From: Roseicyclus sp965662675
GTDB taxonomy: Bacteria > Pseudomonadota > Alphaproteobacteria > Rhodobacterales > Rhodobacteraceae
Assembly: GCF_965662675.1 (NCBI RefSeq)
Contig: NZ_CBFIIK010000003.1
Location: 1-64,000, forward strand
DNA: 64,000 bases
Reading direction: 5' to 3'
In this document: one piece after another, positions 55,050 through 63,213 of the stretch
Layout of the letters: every line of letters begins with the position of its first letter
Numbering within the stretch: position 1 is the first letter of the stretch
Notes under the pieces: model-generated
Database searches by the model: none
What the model saw: only the letters and a program-made list of their open reading frames with translations
Told to the model about the DNA's origin: nothing
Translations under genes and position numbers: made by a program

Positions 55050-56495
55050 ATGACGATCCGGTTTCTTTTGAACGGGGAACCTGTGGATGTCGATGCGCCC
55101 CCCACCGCGACGCTGCTCGATTGGCTGCGCGAGGAACGGCGGCTCACCGGCACCAAGGAAGGCTGTAACGAGGGCGATTGCGGCGCCTGCACGGTCATGG
55201 TGACCAATCCCGAAGGAACATCGCGCGCGCTCAATGCCTGCATCTTGTTCATGCCCCAACTCGCAGGTCACGCGGTCCGCACGATCGAGGGGATCGCAGG
55301 CCCCGACGGCGCACTGCACCCGGTACAACAGGCGATGGTCGATCATCATGGGTCACAATGCGGCTTTTGCACACCGGGCTTCGTGGTGTCGATGGCCGTG
55401 GCCCATCTGAACGGGCGGCACGACCATGACGATCAATTGGCGGGCAACCTGTGTCGTTGTACGGGCTATGCCCCGATCATTCGCGCCGCCGAAGCCGCAA
55501 CCACGGCCCCCATACCTGACTGGATGCGGGTTGATGCGGCCACCCTGGCGGCCTCACCCTTGTGTGTTTCACAAATATCCCCGGGGGGGCGCCATTCGAG
55601 CGCCACTGGTCCGAGCGACAATGGCGGCCGGGACAGACAGCCCCCCACTTGCCCGACATCCGCCGATGAACTCGCCGCTTGGTATCTGGACAACCCCGAC
55701 GCAACCTTGATCGCGGGGGCCACCGATGTGGGGCTTTGGGTGACCAAGGGCTTGCGCGATCTTGCGCCGGTCGCCTTCCTGAACCAATGCGCCGATTTGC
55801 GCGGGATTGTTGCCGATGACGAAACAATCAGCATCGGCGCGATGACCACAATCGCGGAACTCGGCGCATTCATCGCCGACCGCCACCCCGCCTTCGCCGA
55901 GCTGATCCGCCGCTACGGCTCGGTGCAAGTGCGCAATGCCGCCACCATCGGCGGCAATATCGCCAATGGCTCGCCCATCGGTGACAGCCCACCCGCGCTG
56001 ATCGCCTTGGGCGCAACACTGCACCTGCGCCGGGGCGATATACGGCGCAGCCTGCCGCTCGAGGATTTCTTTCTCGCCTATGGCAAGCAAGACCGCGCCG
56101 CCGGGGAATTCGTCGAGGCCGTCACGATCCCCGTCCAGCCGGACCATTTGCGCTGCTACAAGCTGTCCAAGCGCTTCGATCAAGATATCTCGGCGGTGTG
56201 CGGCGCATTCAACATCACGCTTGAGGGTGGCATCGTGACAGCCGCGCGCATCGCATTCGGCGGCATGGCCGGCACGCCCAAACGCGCCCATGCGGCCGAG
56301 GCCGCGTTGATCGGCCAGCCATGGGCCGACACCAGCATCACCGCCGCGCAAGACGCGCTTGCCGCGGATTTCACCCCGCTCTCGGATATGCGCGCCTCGG
56401 CCGACTACAGGCTGCGCAGCGCCAAAGCCATGCTGATGCGCTGCTTGCGCGAAAGCAGGGGCGAAGATGTGAACGTGCTGGCGGTGCAACCATGA
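55050..56495 (+). CDS. xdhA: xanthine dehydrogenase small subunit (2Fe-2S and FAD)
   Basis: The 481-residue subunit has two [2Fe-2S] cluster sites (EGCNEGDCGACTVM and CGFCTPGFVVS with LCRCTGY), then an FAD domain starting ATLIAGATDVGLW with the IGGNIANGSPIGDS loop. It carries electrons from the Moco subunit XdhB to NAD. Between the two domains, about residues 165-205 contain an unusual proline/serine-rich stretch with a repeat-like element (see 55566). My memory of the Rhodobacter capsulatus protein is 462 residues, so the insertion may explain the extra length. The ATG at 55050 starts MTIRFLLNGEP; the frame extends further upstream. It overlaps xdhB by 4 bases. Confidence 0.93.
   Translation: MTIRFLLNGEPVDVDAPPTATLLDWLREERRLTGTKEGCNEGDCGACTVMVTNPEGTSRALNACILFMPQLAGHAVRTIEGIAGPDGALHPVQQAMVDHHGSQCGFCTPGFVVSMAVAHLNGRHDHDDQLAGNLCRCTGYAPIIRAAEAATTAPIPDWMRVDAATLAASPLCVSQISPGGRHSSATGPSDNGGRDRQPPTCPTSADELAAWYLDNPDATLIAGATDVGLWVTKGLRDLAPVAFLNQCADLRGIVADDETISIGAMTTIAELGAFIADRHPAFAELIRRYGSVQVRNAATIGGNIANGSPIGDSPPALIALGATLHLRRGDIRRSLPLEDFFLAYGKQDRAAGEFVEAVTIPVQPDHLRCYKLSKRFDQDISAVCGAFNITLEGGIVTAARIAFGGMAGTPKRAHAAEAALIGQPWADTSITAAQDALAADFTPLSDMRASADYRLRSAKAMLMRCLRESRGEDVNVLAVQP
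55566..55593 (-). repeat. repeat-like element inside xdhA (2Fe-2S/FAD linker)
   Basis: Read on the minus strand the segment holds GGATATTTGTGAAAC after a run of C, similar to the GGAGTATTT repeat core. In xdhA it encodes VSQISPGGR (about residues 173-181) in the linker between domains. The adjoining sequence has a 5-bp inverted repeat (GGCGC/GCGCC). Similarity is partial, so this copy is less certain. Confidence 0.4.
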
Positions 56496-58834
56496 GCGCG
56501 CATGACAGCCTGCCGCATGATGCGGCCTGCCTGCATGTGACCGGGCGGGCGCGCTATGTCGACGATATTCCCACACCTGCCGATTGCCTGCATCTGGCCT
56601 TTGGGCTCTCGCCAATCGCGCGCGGCACGATCCGCGCCATGGACCTTGCCGCTGTCCGGTCGGCACCGGGCGTGGTCGAGGTGCTGGCGGGGACCGATCT
56701 CGACCCGATGCCCGATTGCGCCCCGGCCGCCCATGACGAGCCGCTCTTGTCGGACGGCACGATCCATTACGCGGGCCAGCCGCTTTTCTTGGTGGTCGCG
56801 ACAAGCCATCTGGCCGCGCGCCGCGCCGCACGGATGGCGCGCCTCGATCTGATCGAAGAGACACCGATCCTCGGCGTCGATGAGGCGCTCGCCGCCAATG
56901 CCCGTTTCGAGGACGGCCCACGCATCTATGCCAAGGGCGATGTCGCCGCCGCGATCGCAACGGCCGATCATGTGATCACGGGACAGATCACCCTTGGCGG
57001 ACAAGAGCATTTCTATCTTGAAGGCCAAGCCGCCCTCGCCTTGCCGCAAGACAACGGCGACATGGTGATCCATGCCTCGACCCAGCATCCGACCGAGATC
57101 CAGCACAAGGTCGCCGATGCGCTGGGCTTGCCCATGCATGCCGTGCGCGTCGAGGTGCGGCGCATGGGTGGCGGTTTCGGCGGCAAGGAAAGCCAAGGCA
57201 ATGCGCTGGCCATCGCCTGCGCCATCGCGGCCGCGCGCAGCGGCCGGCCCGCCAAGATGCGCTACGACCGCGATGATGATTTCGTCATCACCGGCAAGCG
57301 CCATGATATCGTGATCGCATACCGGGTGGGCGTCGATGCGACCGGGCGGGTCTTGGGGCTTGATTTCACCCATTACCTGCGCTGCGGCTGGTCGATGGAT
57401 CTATCGCTGCCGGTGGCCGATCGGGCGATGTTGCATGCCGACAATGCCTATGATCTGCCGGCCGCGCGCATCACCTCGCATCGGTTGCGGACCAATCACC
57501 AAAGCGCCACGGCCTTTCGCGGCTTTGGCGGGCCGCAAGGCATGGTGGGGATCGAGCGGGTGATGGATCATATCGCCCATCACTTGGGCCGTGATCCCTT
57601 GGAGATCCGGCGCCTCAATTACTATCCCGAGGCGCATGTGGCCCGGTCCGAGGCCTCCGGCGGGAGTATTTTTGAAGCAAAGATGGCCAAAGATGCGCCC
57701 CGCATCGGGATCACGCCCTATGGGATGGAGGTGCGCGATTTCGTCTTGCATGACCTGACCCAACGCTTGGCGCAATCTTGCGATTATGCCGGGCGGCGCG
57801 CGGAGATTGCGCGGTGGAACGCGCACCAGCCGGTGCTTAAGCGCGGCATCGCGCTCAGCCCGGTGAAATTCGGCATTTCTTTCACGCTCACCCATCTCAA
57901 CCAAGCGGGCGCGCTGGTCCATGTCTATCAAGATGGATCGATCCAGATAAACCATGGCGGCACCGAGATGGGCCAAGGCCTGTTCCAAAAGGTGGCGCAG
58001 GTGGCGGCAAGCCGCTTCGGCGTCGGCATAGAGCAAATCAAGATCACCGCGACAGATACGGGCAAGGTGCCCAATACCAGCGCCACGGCGGCCAGTTCGG
58101 GCACCGATCTGAACGGGATGGCGGTGCAAGCGGCCTGTGACACGATCCGGGCGCGCATCGCCACGCATCTGGCCGCGGTCCATGGCAATGACGATATCCA
58201 TTTCGGCGATGGCTGCGTCCATATCGGCCAAGATCACAGGCTGAGCTTCCGGGAAGCGGTACAGTCGGCCTATGCCGCGCGCGTCAGCCTATCGGCCACG
58301 GGCTTTTACAAGACACCCGATATCGCATGGGACCGCATCGCGGGCCAAGGGCAGCCGTTCTTCTACTTCGCCTACGGCGCGGCCTGCTCGGAGGTGGTGA
58401 TCGACAGCTTGACCGGCGAGAACCGCATCCTGCGCACCGATATCTTGCATGATGCGGGCGCAAGCCTGAACCCCGCGCTCGATATCGGGCAGATCGAGGG
58501 CGGGTTCGTGCAAGGTGCGGGATGGTTGACCTCGGAAGAGCTGGTCTGGGACGATCACGGACGGCTGCGCACCCATGCGCCCTCGACCTACAAGATCCCC
58601 GCCTGTTCGGACCGGCCGCCGGTGTTCAACGTCGACCTGTGGGACCAGCCCAACCGGGCCGAGACGATCTATCGGTCCAAAGCCGTGGGTGAGCCGCCCT
58701 TCATGCTGGGGATCAGCGTCTTGATGGCGCTCTCGGATGCCTGCGGGGCATGCGGGCCGCATTATCCCGACCTGCAGGCCCCCGCGACACCCGAGGCGGT
58801 ACTTGCGGCGATCGACCGGGCGCGTGGGCCATGA
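56492..58834 (+). CDS. xdhB: xanthine dehydrogenase molybdopterin-binding subunit
   Basis: The 780-residue subunit holds the molybdenum cofactor and oxidises hypoxanthine or xanthine to urate. It shows RRMGGGFGGKESQ (cofactor binding), a TAFRGFGGPQGM loop and GEPPFML with the catalytic glutamate. A 4-base ATGA overlap links it to xdhA, and another to xdhC. Residues about 387-400 (EASGGSIFEAKMAK) are encoded by a copy of the dispersed repeat in frame. The rest of the protein matches R. capsulatus XdhB-type proteins as I remember them. Confidence 0.94.
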   Translation: MSAHDSLPHDAACLHVTGRARYVDDIPTPADCLHLAFGLSPIARGTIRAMDLAAVRSAPGVVEVLAGTDLDPMPDCAPAAHDEPLLSDGTIHYAGQPLFLVVATSHLAARRAARMARLDLIEETPILGVDEALAANARFEDGPRIYAKGDVAAAIATADHVITGQITLGGQEHFYLEGQAALALPQDNGDMVIHASTQHPTEIQHKVADALGLPMHAVRVEVRRMGGGFGGKESQGNALAIACAIAAARSGRPAKMRYDRDDDFVITGKRHDIVIAYRVGVDATGRVLGLDFTHYLRCGWSMDLSLPVADRAMLHADNAYDLPAARITSHRLRTNHQSATAFRGFGGPQGMVGIERVMDHIAHHLGRDPLEIRRLNYYPEAHVARSEASGGSIFEAKMAKDAPRIGITPYGMEVRDFVLHDLTQRLAQSCDYAGRRAEIARWNAHQPVLKRGIALSPVKFGISFTLTHLNQAGALVHVYQDGSIQINHGGTEMGQGLFQKVAQVAASRFGVGIEQIKITATDTGKVPNTSATAASSGTDLNGMAVQAACDTIRARIATHLAAVHGNDDIHFGDGCVHIGQDHRLSFREAVQSAYAARVSLSATGFYKTPDIAWDRIAGQGQPFFYFAYGAACSEVVIDSLTGENRILRTDILHDAGASLNPALDIGQIEGGFVQGAGWLTSEELVWDDHGRLRTHAPSTYKIPACSDRPPVFNVDLWDQPNRAETIYRSKAVGEPPFMLGISVLMALSDACGACGPHYPDLQAPATPEAVLAAIDRARGP
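57652..57688 (+). repeat. dispersed repeat core inside xdhB coding sequence
   Basis: The core reads GGAGTATTTTTGAAGCAAAG followed by ATGG, differing from intergenic copies only in the 3-base spacer between GGAGTATTT and AAGCAAAGATG. It is in frame and encodes GGSIFEAKM within XdhB, between the RRLNYYPE and ITPYGMEVRD blocks. This indicates a copy that inserted into, or persisted in, a coding gene without breaking it. Confidence 0.75.
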
Positions 58835-59604
58835 GCACGATCCGCGTCACCATCACCGCCGTGCAAGGCTCGGCCCCGCGCGAGGTGGGGGCAGCGATGC
58901 TGGTCCGGGGCGACGGTATCGATGGCACCATCGGCGGCGGCGCGCTGGAGTGGGAGGCGATGCGCATCGCGCGCGCCATGCTGGTTGAAGGGCGGGATCG
59001 GGCCGAACATCGCCTGCCCCTCGGCCCGGCCTTGGGCCAATGCTGCGGTGGCGCGGTGAGCCTGTCTTTCGAGGCAGCCGAGGCGCTGGATCGCCACCAA
59101 GGCGCGCCGCTTTGGGTCTGGGGCGCGGGCCATGTCGGGCGCGCGGTCGTGGCGGTGATGGCCCCGCTGCCGGAGGTGGCGATCACATGGATCGACGATG
59201 CCGACGCGCGCTTTCCCGGCGATGTTGCCGAAGGTGTCGAAACGGTCGTGGCCGCCGATATGGCGCTTTTGATGGCCCATGCACCGCCTGTCGCTCATCA
59301 CCTGATCCTGAGCTACAGCCACGAGATCGATCTGGCGCTATGTCACGGCGCGCTCATGCGCGGCTTTGCGAGTTGCGGGCTGATCGGCTCAGATACCAAA
59401 TGGGCACGGTTTCAGGCGCGGCTGAAGGCACTGGGGCATATAGATGCCGAAATTTCACGCATCACCTGTCCGATCGGCGACCCGCGGATGGGCCGACACC
59501 CGCAAGCCATTGCCGTGGGGGTGGCCGGGCGGCTACTCACAATGCATCTGCACAAAGAATCGGCAGGCAAGCCGATCCAACGGGGGAAAGTGATCGCGAC
59601 GTGA
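58831..59604 (+). CDS. xdhC: xanthine dehydrogenase accessory protein XdhC
   Basis: The 257-residue protein starts at the ATG overlapping the xdhB stop. It has the XdhC/CoxI N-terminal motif GSAPREVGAAMLV, the GQCCGGAV segment, a Rossmann part VWGAGHVGRAVVAVM and the C-terminal CPIGDPRMGRHPQAIAVG. XdhC binds molybdenum cofactor, helps its sulfuration and inserts it into XdhB. A GTGA overlap leads to the ABC transporter genes. Confidence 0.94.
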   Translation: MSTIRVTITAVQGSAPREVGAAMLVRGDGIDGTIGGGALEWEAMRIARAMLVEGRDRAEHRLPLGPALGQCCGGAVSLSFEAAEALDRHQGAPLWVWGAGHVGRAVVAVMAPLPEVAITWIDDADARFPGDVAEGVETVVAADMALLMAHAPPVAHHLILSYSHEIDLALCHGALMRGFASCGLIGSDTKWARFQARLKALGHIDAEISRITCPIGDPRMGRHPQAIAVGVAGRLLTMHLHKESAGKPIQRGKVIAT

Positions 59605-61115
59605 CGGCGCTCTTGGAAATCGAGGGGCTATGCAAAGCCTATCCGGGTGTCGTGGCCAATGACGATGTGTCATTCGCGATTCAGCCGGGCGAAGTGCATG
59701 CACTTCTGGGCGAGAACGGCGCGGGCAAATCCACGCTGGTCAAGATGATCTATGGGCTGGTCAAGCCCGACCGGGGCGCGATGCGCTTGCGCGGGGCGCC
59801 TTATGCGCCGGTAGAGCCACGCGCGGCACGCGCGGCGGGCGTGGCGATGGTGTTTCAGCATTTCAGCCTGTTCGAAGCATTGAGCGTGGCCGAGAATATC
59901 GCGCTGGGCATGGAAGATCCGCCAAAACCACGCGATCTGGCTGCGCGTATCCGCGATGTCTCGCAAGCCTATGGCCTGCCGCTCGATCCTTTTCGGCTGG
60001 TGGGCGATCTGTCGGCGGGCGAGCGTCAGCGGGTCGAGATCATCCGCTGCCTGCTGCAAGAGCCCAAGCTCTTGATCATGGATGAGCCCACCAGCGTCTT
60101 GACCCCGCAAGAGGTGGAGATCTTGTTTCACACCCTGCGCAAGCTGGCAGCCGAGGGGACGGCGATCTTGTATATCAGTCACAAGCTCGAGGAGATCCGC
60201 ACGCTTTGCGATGCGGCCACGATCTTGCGGTTGGGGCGCAAGGTGGGAGAATGCACCCCGCGTGATGTGACGGCCGCGCATATGGCGGAATTGATGGTTG
60301 GCAAATCGCTGGCCCAACCGGCGCGCGACACCCATACGCCGGGCGCGGTCTTGCTTGCGGTGGCGGGGCTCAACCTGCGCGCGGCCTCACCCTTTGGAAC
60401 AAGCTTGCAAGATGTCAGCTTTTCGGTGCGGGCAGGGGAGATCCTTGGCATCGGCGGTGTCGCGGGCAATGGCCAAGACGAGTTGCTGGCCGCCCTGTCG
60501 GGTGAAATCAGCGCCGCAGCCGATGCGATCACGCTCAACGGCGCGCCCATCGGCGCGCTGAGCCCCAATGCACGCCGCCAGAAGGGTGTGCTTTGCGCAC
60601 CCGAAGAACGGCTTGGCCATGCCGCTGCGCCAGAGATGACATTGACCGAGAACGCGCTGCTGACCGCGCGTATCCGGCGTGGGCTCGATCGTGGCGGCTT
60701 TGTCGATTGGGCCCGCGCGCGGGGCTTTGCCCAAGATATCATCACCCGCTTCGATGTCCGCACCCCGGGAACCGAGGTCGCGGCACGCGCCCTTTCGGGC
60801 GGCAATCTCCAAAAATTCGTGATCGGGCGCGAAATTCTACAAGATCCGACCGTTTTGGTGGTCAACCAACCCACTTGGGGCGTGGATGCCTCGGCAGCGG
60901 CCGCGATCCGGCAGGCGCTCTTGGATCTGGCCCAAGGCGGCGCTGCGGTGGTCGTGATCAGCCAAGACCTTGATGAGTTGCTCGAGATTTCAGACCGGTT
61001 CTGCGCGCTCAACGAGGGGCGGCTTTCGACCGCACGCGAGGCGCGCGGCCTGAGCATGGAAGAGATCGGCCTGATGCTGGGCGGGGCGCATGACATGGCC
61101 GAGGTGGTGGCATGA
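59601..61115 (+). CDS. ABC transporter ATP-binding protein (nucleoside/purine, two-domain)
   Basis: The 504-residue protein holds two ATPase modules. The first has Walker A GENGAGKSTLVK, signature LSAGERQRVEI and Walker B LLIMDEPTSVLTPQE. The second has the non-canonical GVAGNGQDELLAAL and LSGGNLQKFVIGRE, as in RbsA/BmpA-type nucleoside importers. It starts at a GTG overlapping the xdhC stop, so uptake and oxidation genes are one operon. The two permease genes follow with ATGA overlaps. Confidence 0.93.
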   Translation: MTALLEIEGLCKAYPGVVANDDVSFAIQPGEVHALLGENGAGKSTLVKMIYGLVKPDRGAMRLRGAPYAPVEPRAARAAGVAMVFQHFSLFEALSVAENIALGMEDPPKPRDLAARIRDVSQAYGLPLDPFRLVGDLSAGERQRVEIIRCLLQEPKLLIMDEPTSVLTPQEVEILFHTLRKLAAEGTAILYISHKLEEIRTLCDAATILRLGRKVGECTPRDVTAAHMAELMVGKSLAQPARDTHTPGAVLLAVAGLNLRAASPFGTSLQDVSFSVRAGEILGIGGVAGNGQDELLAALSGEISAAADAITLNGAPIGALSPNARRQKGVLCAPEERLGHAAAPEMTLTENALLTARIRRGLDRGGFVDWARARGFAQDIITRFDVRTPGTEVAARALSGGNLQKFVIGREILQDPTVLVVNQPTWGVDASAAAAIRQALLDLAQGGAAVVVISQDLDELLEISDRFCALNEGRLSTAREARGLSMEEIGLMLGGAHDMAEVVA

Positions 61116-62197
61116 TCGCGCTGGAAAAACGCCCGCAGCCCGCGCGCGGTTGGGTCATCGGCGCGCCGCTTTTGGCGGTGGTGCTGACGATGGTCGCAGG
61201 CGGGATCATGTTCGCGGCGCTGGGCAAGGATCCGGTCGGCGCGATCCGCATCATCTTTTGGGATCCGCTGTTTTCCGAGCAGTTCGCAGGCTATTCGCGG
61301 CCGCAATTGCTGGTCAAGGCAGGGCCGTTGATCTTGATCGCCATCGGCCTCAGCCTTGGGTTTCGCGCAGGGATTTGGAACATCGGGGCCGAGGGGCAAT
61401 ATATTGTCGGGGCGCTGTGCGGCGCGGCCTTCGGCTTGGCGTTTTGGCCATCGACACACCCGCTGATCTTTCCCGGCATGGTGCTGGCCGGTGTGCTGGG
61501 CGGTGTTCTTTGGGCGATGATCCCGGCGTTTTTACGGGTTTATGCGCGTACCAATGAAATTCTCGTGTCGCTTTTGTTGGTCTATGTCGCCGAGGCGATG
61601 CTGGCCTCGGCTGCGACGGGTTGGTTGCGCAACCCCGATGGGGCGGGCTTTCCCGGATCGCGCAACCTTGCGCGGCATGCGGGCACCAACAATCCCGAAC
61701 TGATCGCAGGAACGGGGATGCATTGGGGGGTTTTGGCCGCCTTCGTGGCAGTGATCGCGGCCTATGTGCTGATGACGCGCCATGTGCTGGGTTACCAGAT
61801 CCGGCTGGCGGGCCAAGCCCCGCGCGCGGCGCGTTTTGGGGGCGTGAATGCCGGGCGGCTGGTGATTTTGTGCATGGGTGTCTCGGGCGCGCTGGCAGGC
61901 ATGGCGGGCCTGTTCGAGGTAAGCGGCCCCGCAGGGCGCATCTCGATCGATTTCAACGTCGGCTACGGCTTTACCGCCATCATCGTGGCTTTCCTTGGCC
62001 GGCTGAACCCGATCGGCATCTTGATGGCCGGGCTTTTGTTGGCGCTGACCTTCATCGGCGGCGAGTTGGCGCAGCTGATGTTGGGTATTCCCGCGCCCGC
62101 GATCCAAGCCTTTCAAGGCATGCTGTTGTTTTTCTTGCTCGCGCTCGATGTGCTGGCCAATTATCGTGTGAAGCTCAAGCGGGGGGCCATGGCATGA
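61112..62197 (+). CDS. ABC transporter permease (nucleoside-type, first)
   Basis: The 361-residue membrane protein has about 9-10 helices and the family block LGFRAGIWNIGAEGQYIVGA. It resembles YufP/NupB-type permeases of BMP-dependent nucleoside importers. It overlaps the ATPase gene and the next permease gene by 4 bases each. Substrate is likely a purine nucleoside or base given the xdh genes. Confidence 0.92.
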   Translation: MIALEKRPQPARGWVIGAPLLAVVLTMVAGGIMFAALGKDPVGAIRIIFWDPLFSEQFAGYSRPQLLVKAGPLILIAIGLSLGFRAGIWNIGAEGQYIVGALCGAAFGLAFWPSTHPLIFPGMVLAGVLGGVLWAMIPAFLRVYARTNEILVSLLLVYVAEAMLASAATGWLRNPDGAGFPGSRNLARHAGTNNPELIAGTGMHWGVLAAFVAVIAAYVLMTRHVLGYQIRLAGQAPRAARFGGVNAGRLVILCMGVSGALAGMAGLFEVSGPAGRISIDFNVGYGFTAIIVAFLGRLNPIGILMAGLLLALTFIGGELAQLMLGIPAPAIQAFQGMLLFFLLALDVLANYRVKLKRGAMA

Positions 62198-63117
62198 TCG
62201 TCGATCCCGTCACGCTGATCGTGGCCTTGATCACCGTTGCCACGCCCGTGCTTTTGGCGGCCATCGGCGAATTGGTCGTGGAAAAGGCCGGTGTCTTGAA
62301 CCTCGGGGTCGAGGGGATGATGATCATGGGCGCGGTCTGTGGCTTTGTCGTCGCCCATCACAGCGGCTCTGCGGCTTTGGGCTTTGCCGCTGGCATGGCG
62401 GGTGGGGCGGCGCTTGCCATGCTTTTCGCGATCTTGACCCAGCTCTTGATGGCCAATCAGGTGGCATCGGGATTGGCGCTGACGCTGTTCGGCCTTGGCC
62501 TCGCCGCGCTGATCGGGGTGGGCTATGGTGGGCTGGCCCTGCCTGCGGTCTACAGGCCCTTTCCCGAGGCCTTGCACAATATCCCTGTCGTGGGGCCGAT
62601 CATGTTTTCGCATTCCGCGCTGGTCTATGTGGCGCTGATGTTGGTGGCGGCGGTGTGGGTGGTGCTGACGCGCACGCGGATCGGGCTGATCCTGCGGGCG
62701 GTTGGCGAAAACCACGACGCCGCCCATGCGCTTGGCTACAAGGTGGTGCGTATCCGCATCGCCGCGATCTTGTTCGGCGGGGCTTGCGCGGGTTTGGGCG
62801 GAGCTTTCCTGTCCGTGGTGCGGGTGCAGAATTGGCTCGAGGGGATGACCGCAGGCGCAGGCTGGATCGCGCTGGCGCTGGTGGTCTTCGCCTCGTGGAA
62901 GCCGTGGCGCGTTTTGTTGGGCGCGTGGCTGTTCGGGGGCATCGCGGCGCTGCAACTGCGCCTTCAGGCCGCCGAGGTGGGTGTGCCCGTGGCGCTACTG
63001 GATGCCTCGCCCTACCTCATCACGATCATCGTGCTTGTCATCATCTCATCGGACCGCAGCCGCGCGGCGCTGAACGCGCCCGCGATGCTGGGTCGTATCT
63101 TTCACACATCTGGCTGA
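62194..63117 (+). CDS. ABC transporter permease (nucleoside-type, second)
   Basis: The 307-residue permease has LVVEKAGVLNLGVEGMMIMG, about 9 helices and a C-terminal LDASPYLITIIVLVII. It is the YufQ/NupC-type partner of the first permease. The start at 62194 overlaps the previous stop (ATGA); the open frame continues upstream without meaning. A 96-base space before the binding-protein gene carries a strong ribosome site for that gene. Confidence 0.92.
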   Translation: MIVDPVTLIVALITVATPVLLAAIGELVVEKAGVLNLGVEGMMIMGAVCGFVVAHHSGSAALGFAAGMAGGAALAMLFAILTQLLMANQVASGLALTLFGLGLAALIGVGYGGLALPAVYRPFPEALHNIPVVGPIMFSHSALVYVALMLVAAVWVVLTRTRIGLILRAVGENHDAAHALGYKVVRIRIAAILFGGACAGLGGAFLSVVRVQNWLEGMTAGAGWIALALVVFASWKPWRVLLGAWLFGGIAALQLRLQAAEVGVPVALLDASPYLITIIVLVIISSDRSRAALNAPAMLGRIFHTSG

Positions 63118-63213
63118 GGATGTCGGGACATGCCAAAGACGCCAGACCATGATCAACCCCGCACGCGCCAGCGCGTACCTTCTTCACCCTATCCAAACTG
63201 GAGGATATCTGAA

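Noticed and set aside
53047..55053. A 668-codon plus-strand frame opposite dnaE that runs up to the xdhA start
   Set aside because: Antisense to the polymerase core and lacking a domain; the real xdhA starts at 55050 in another frame.
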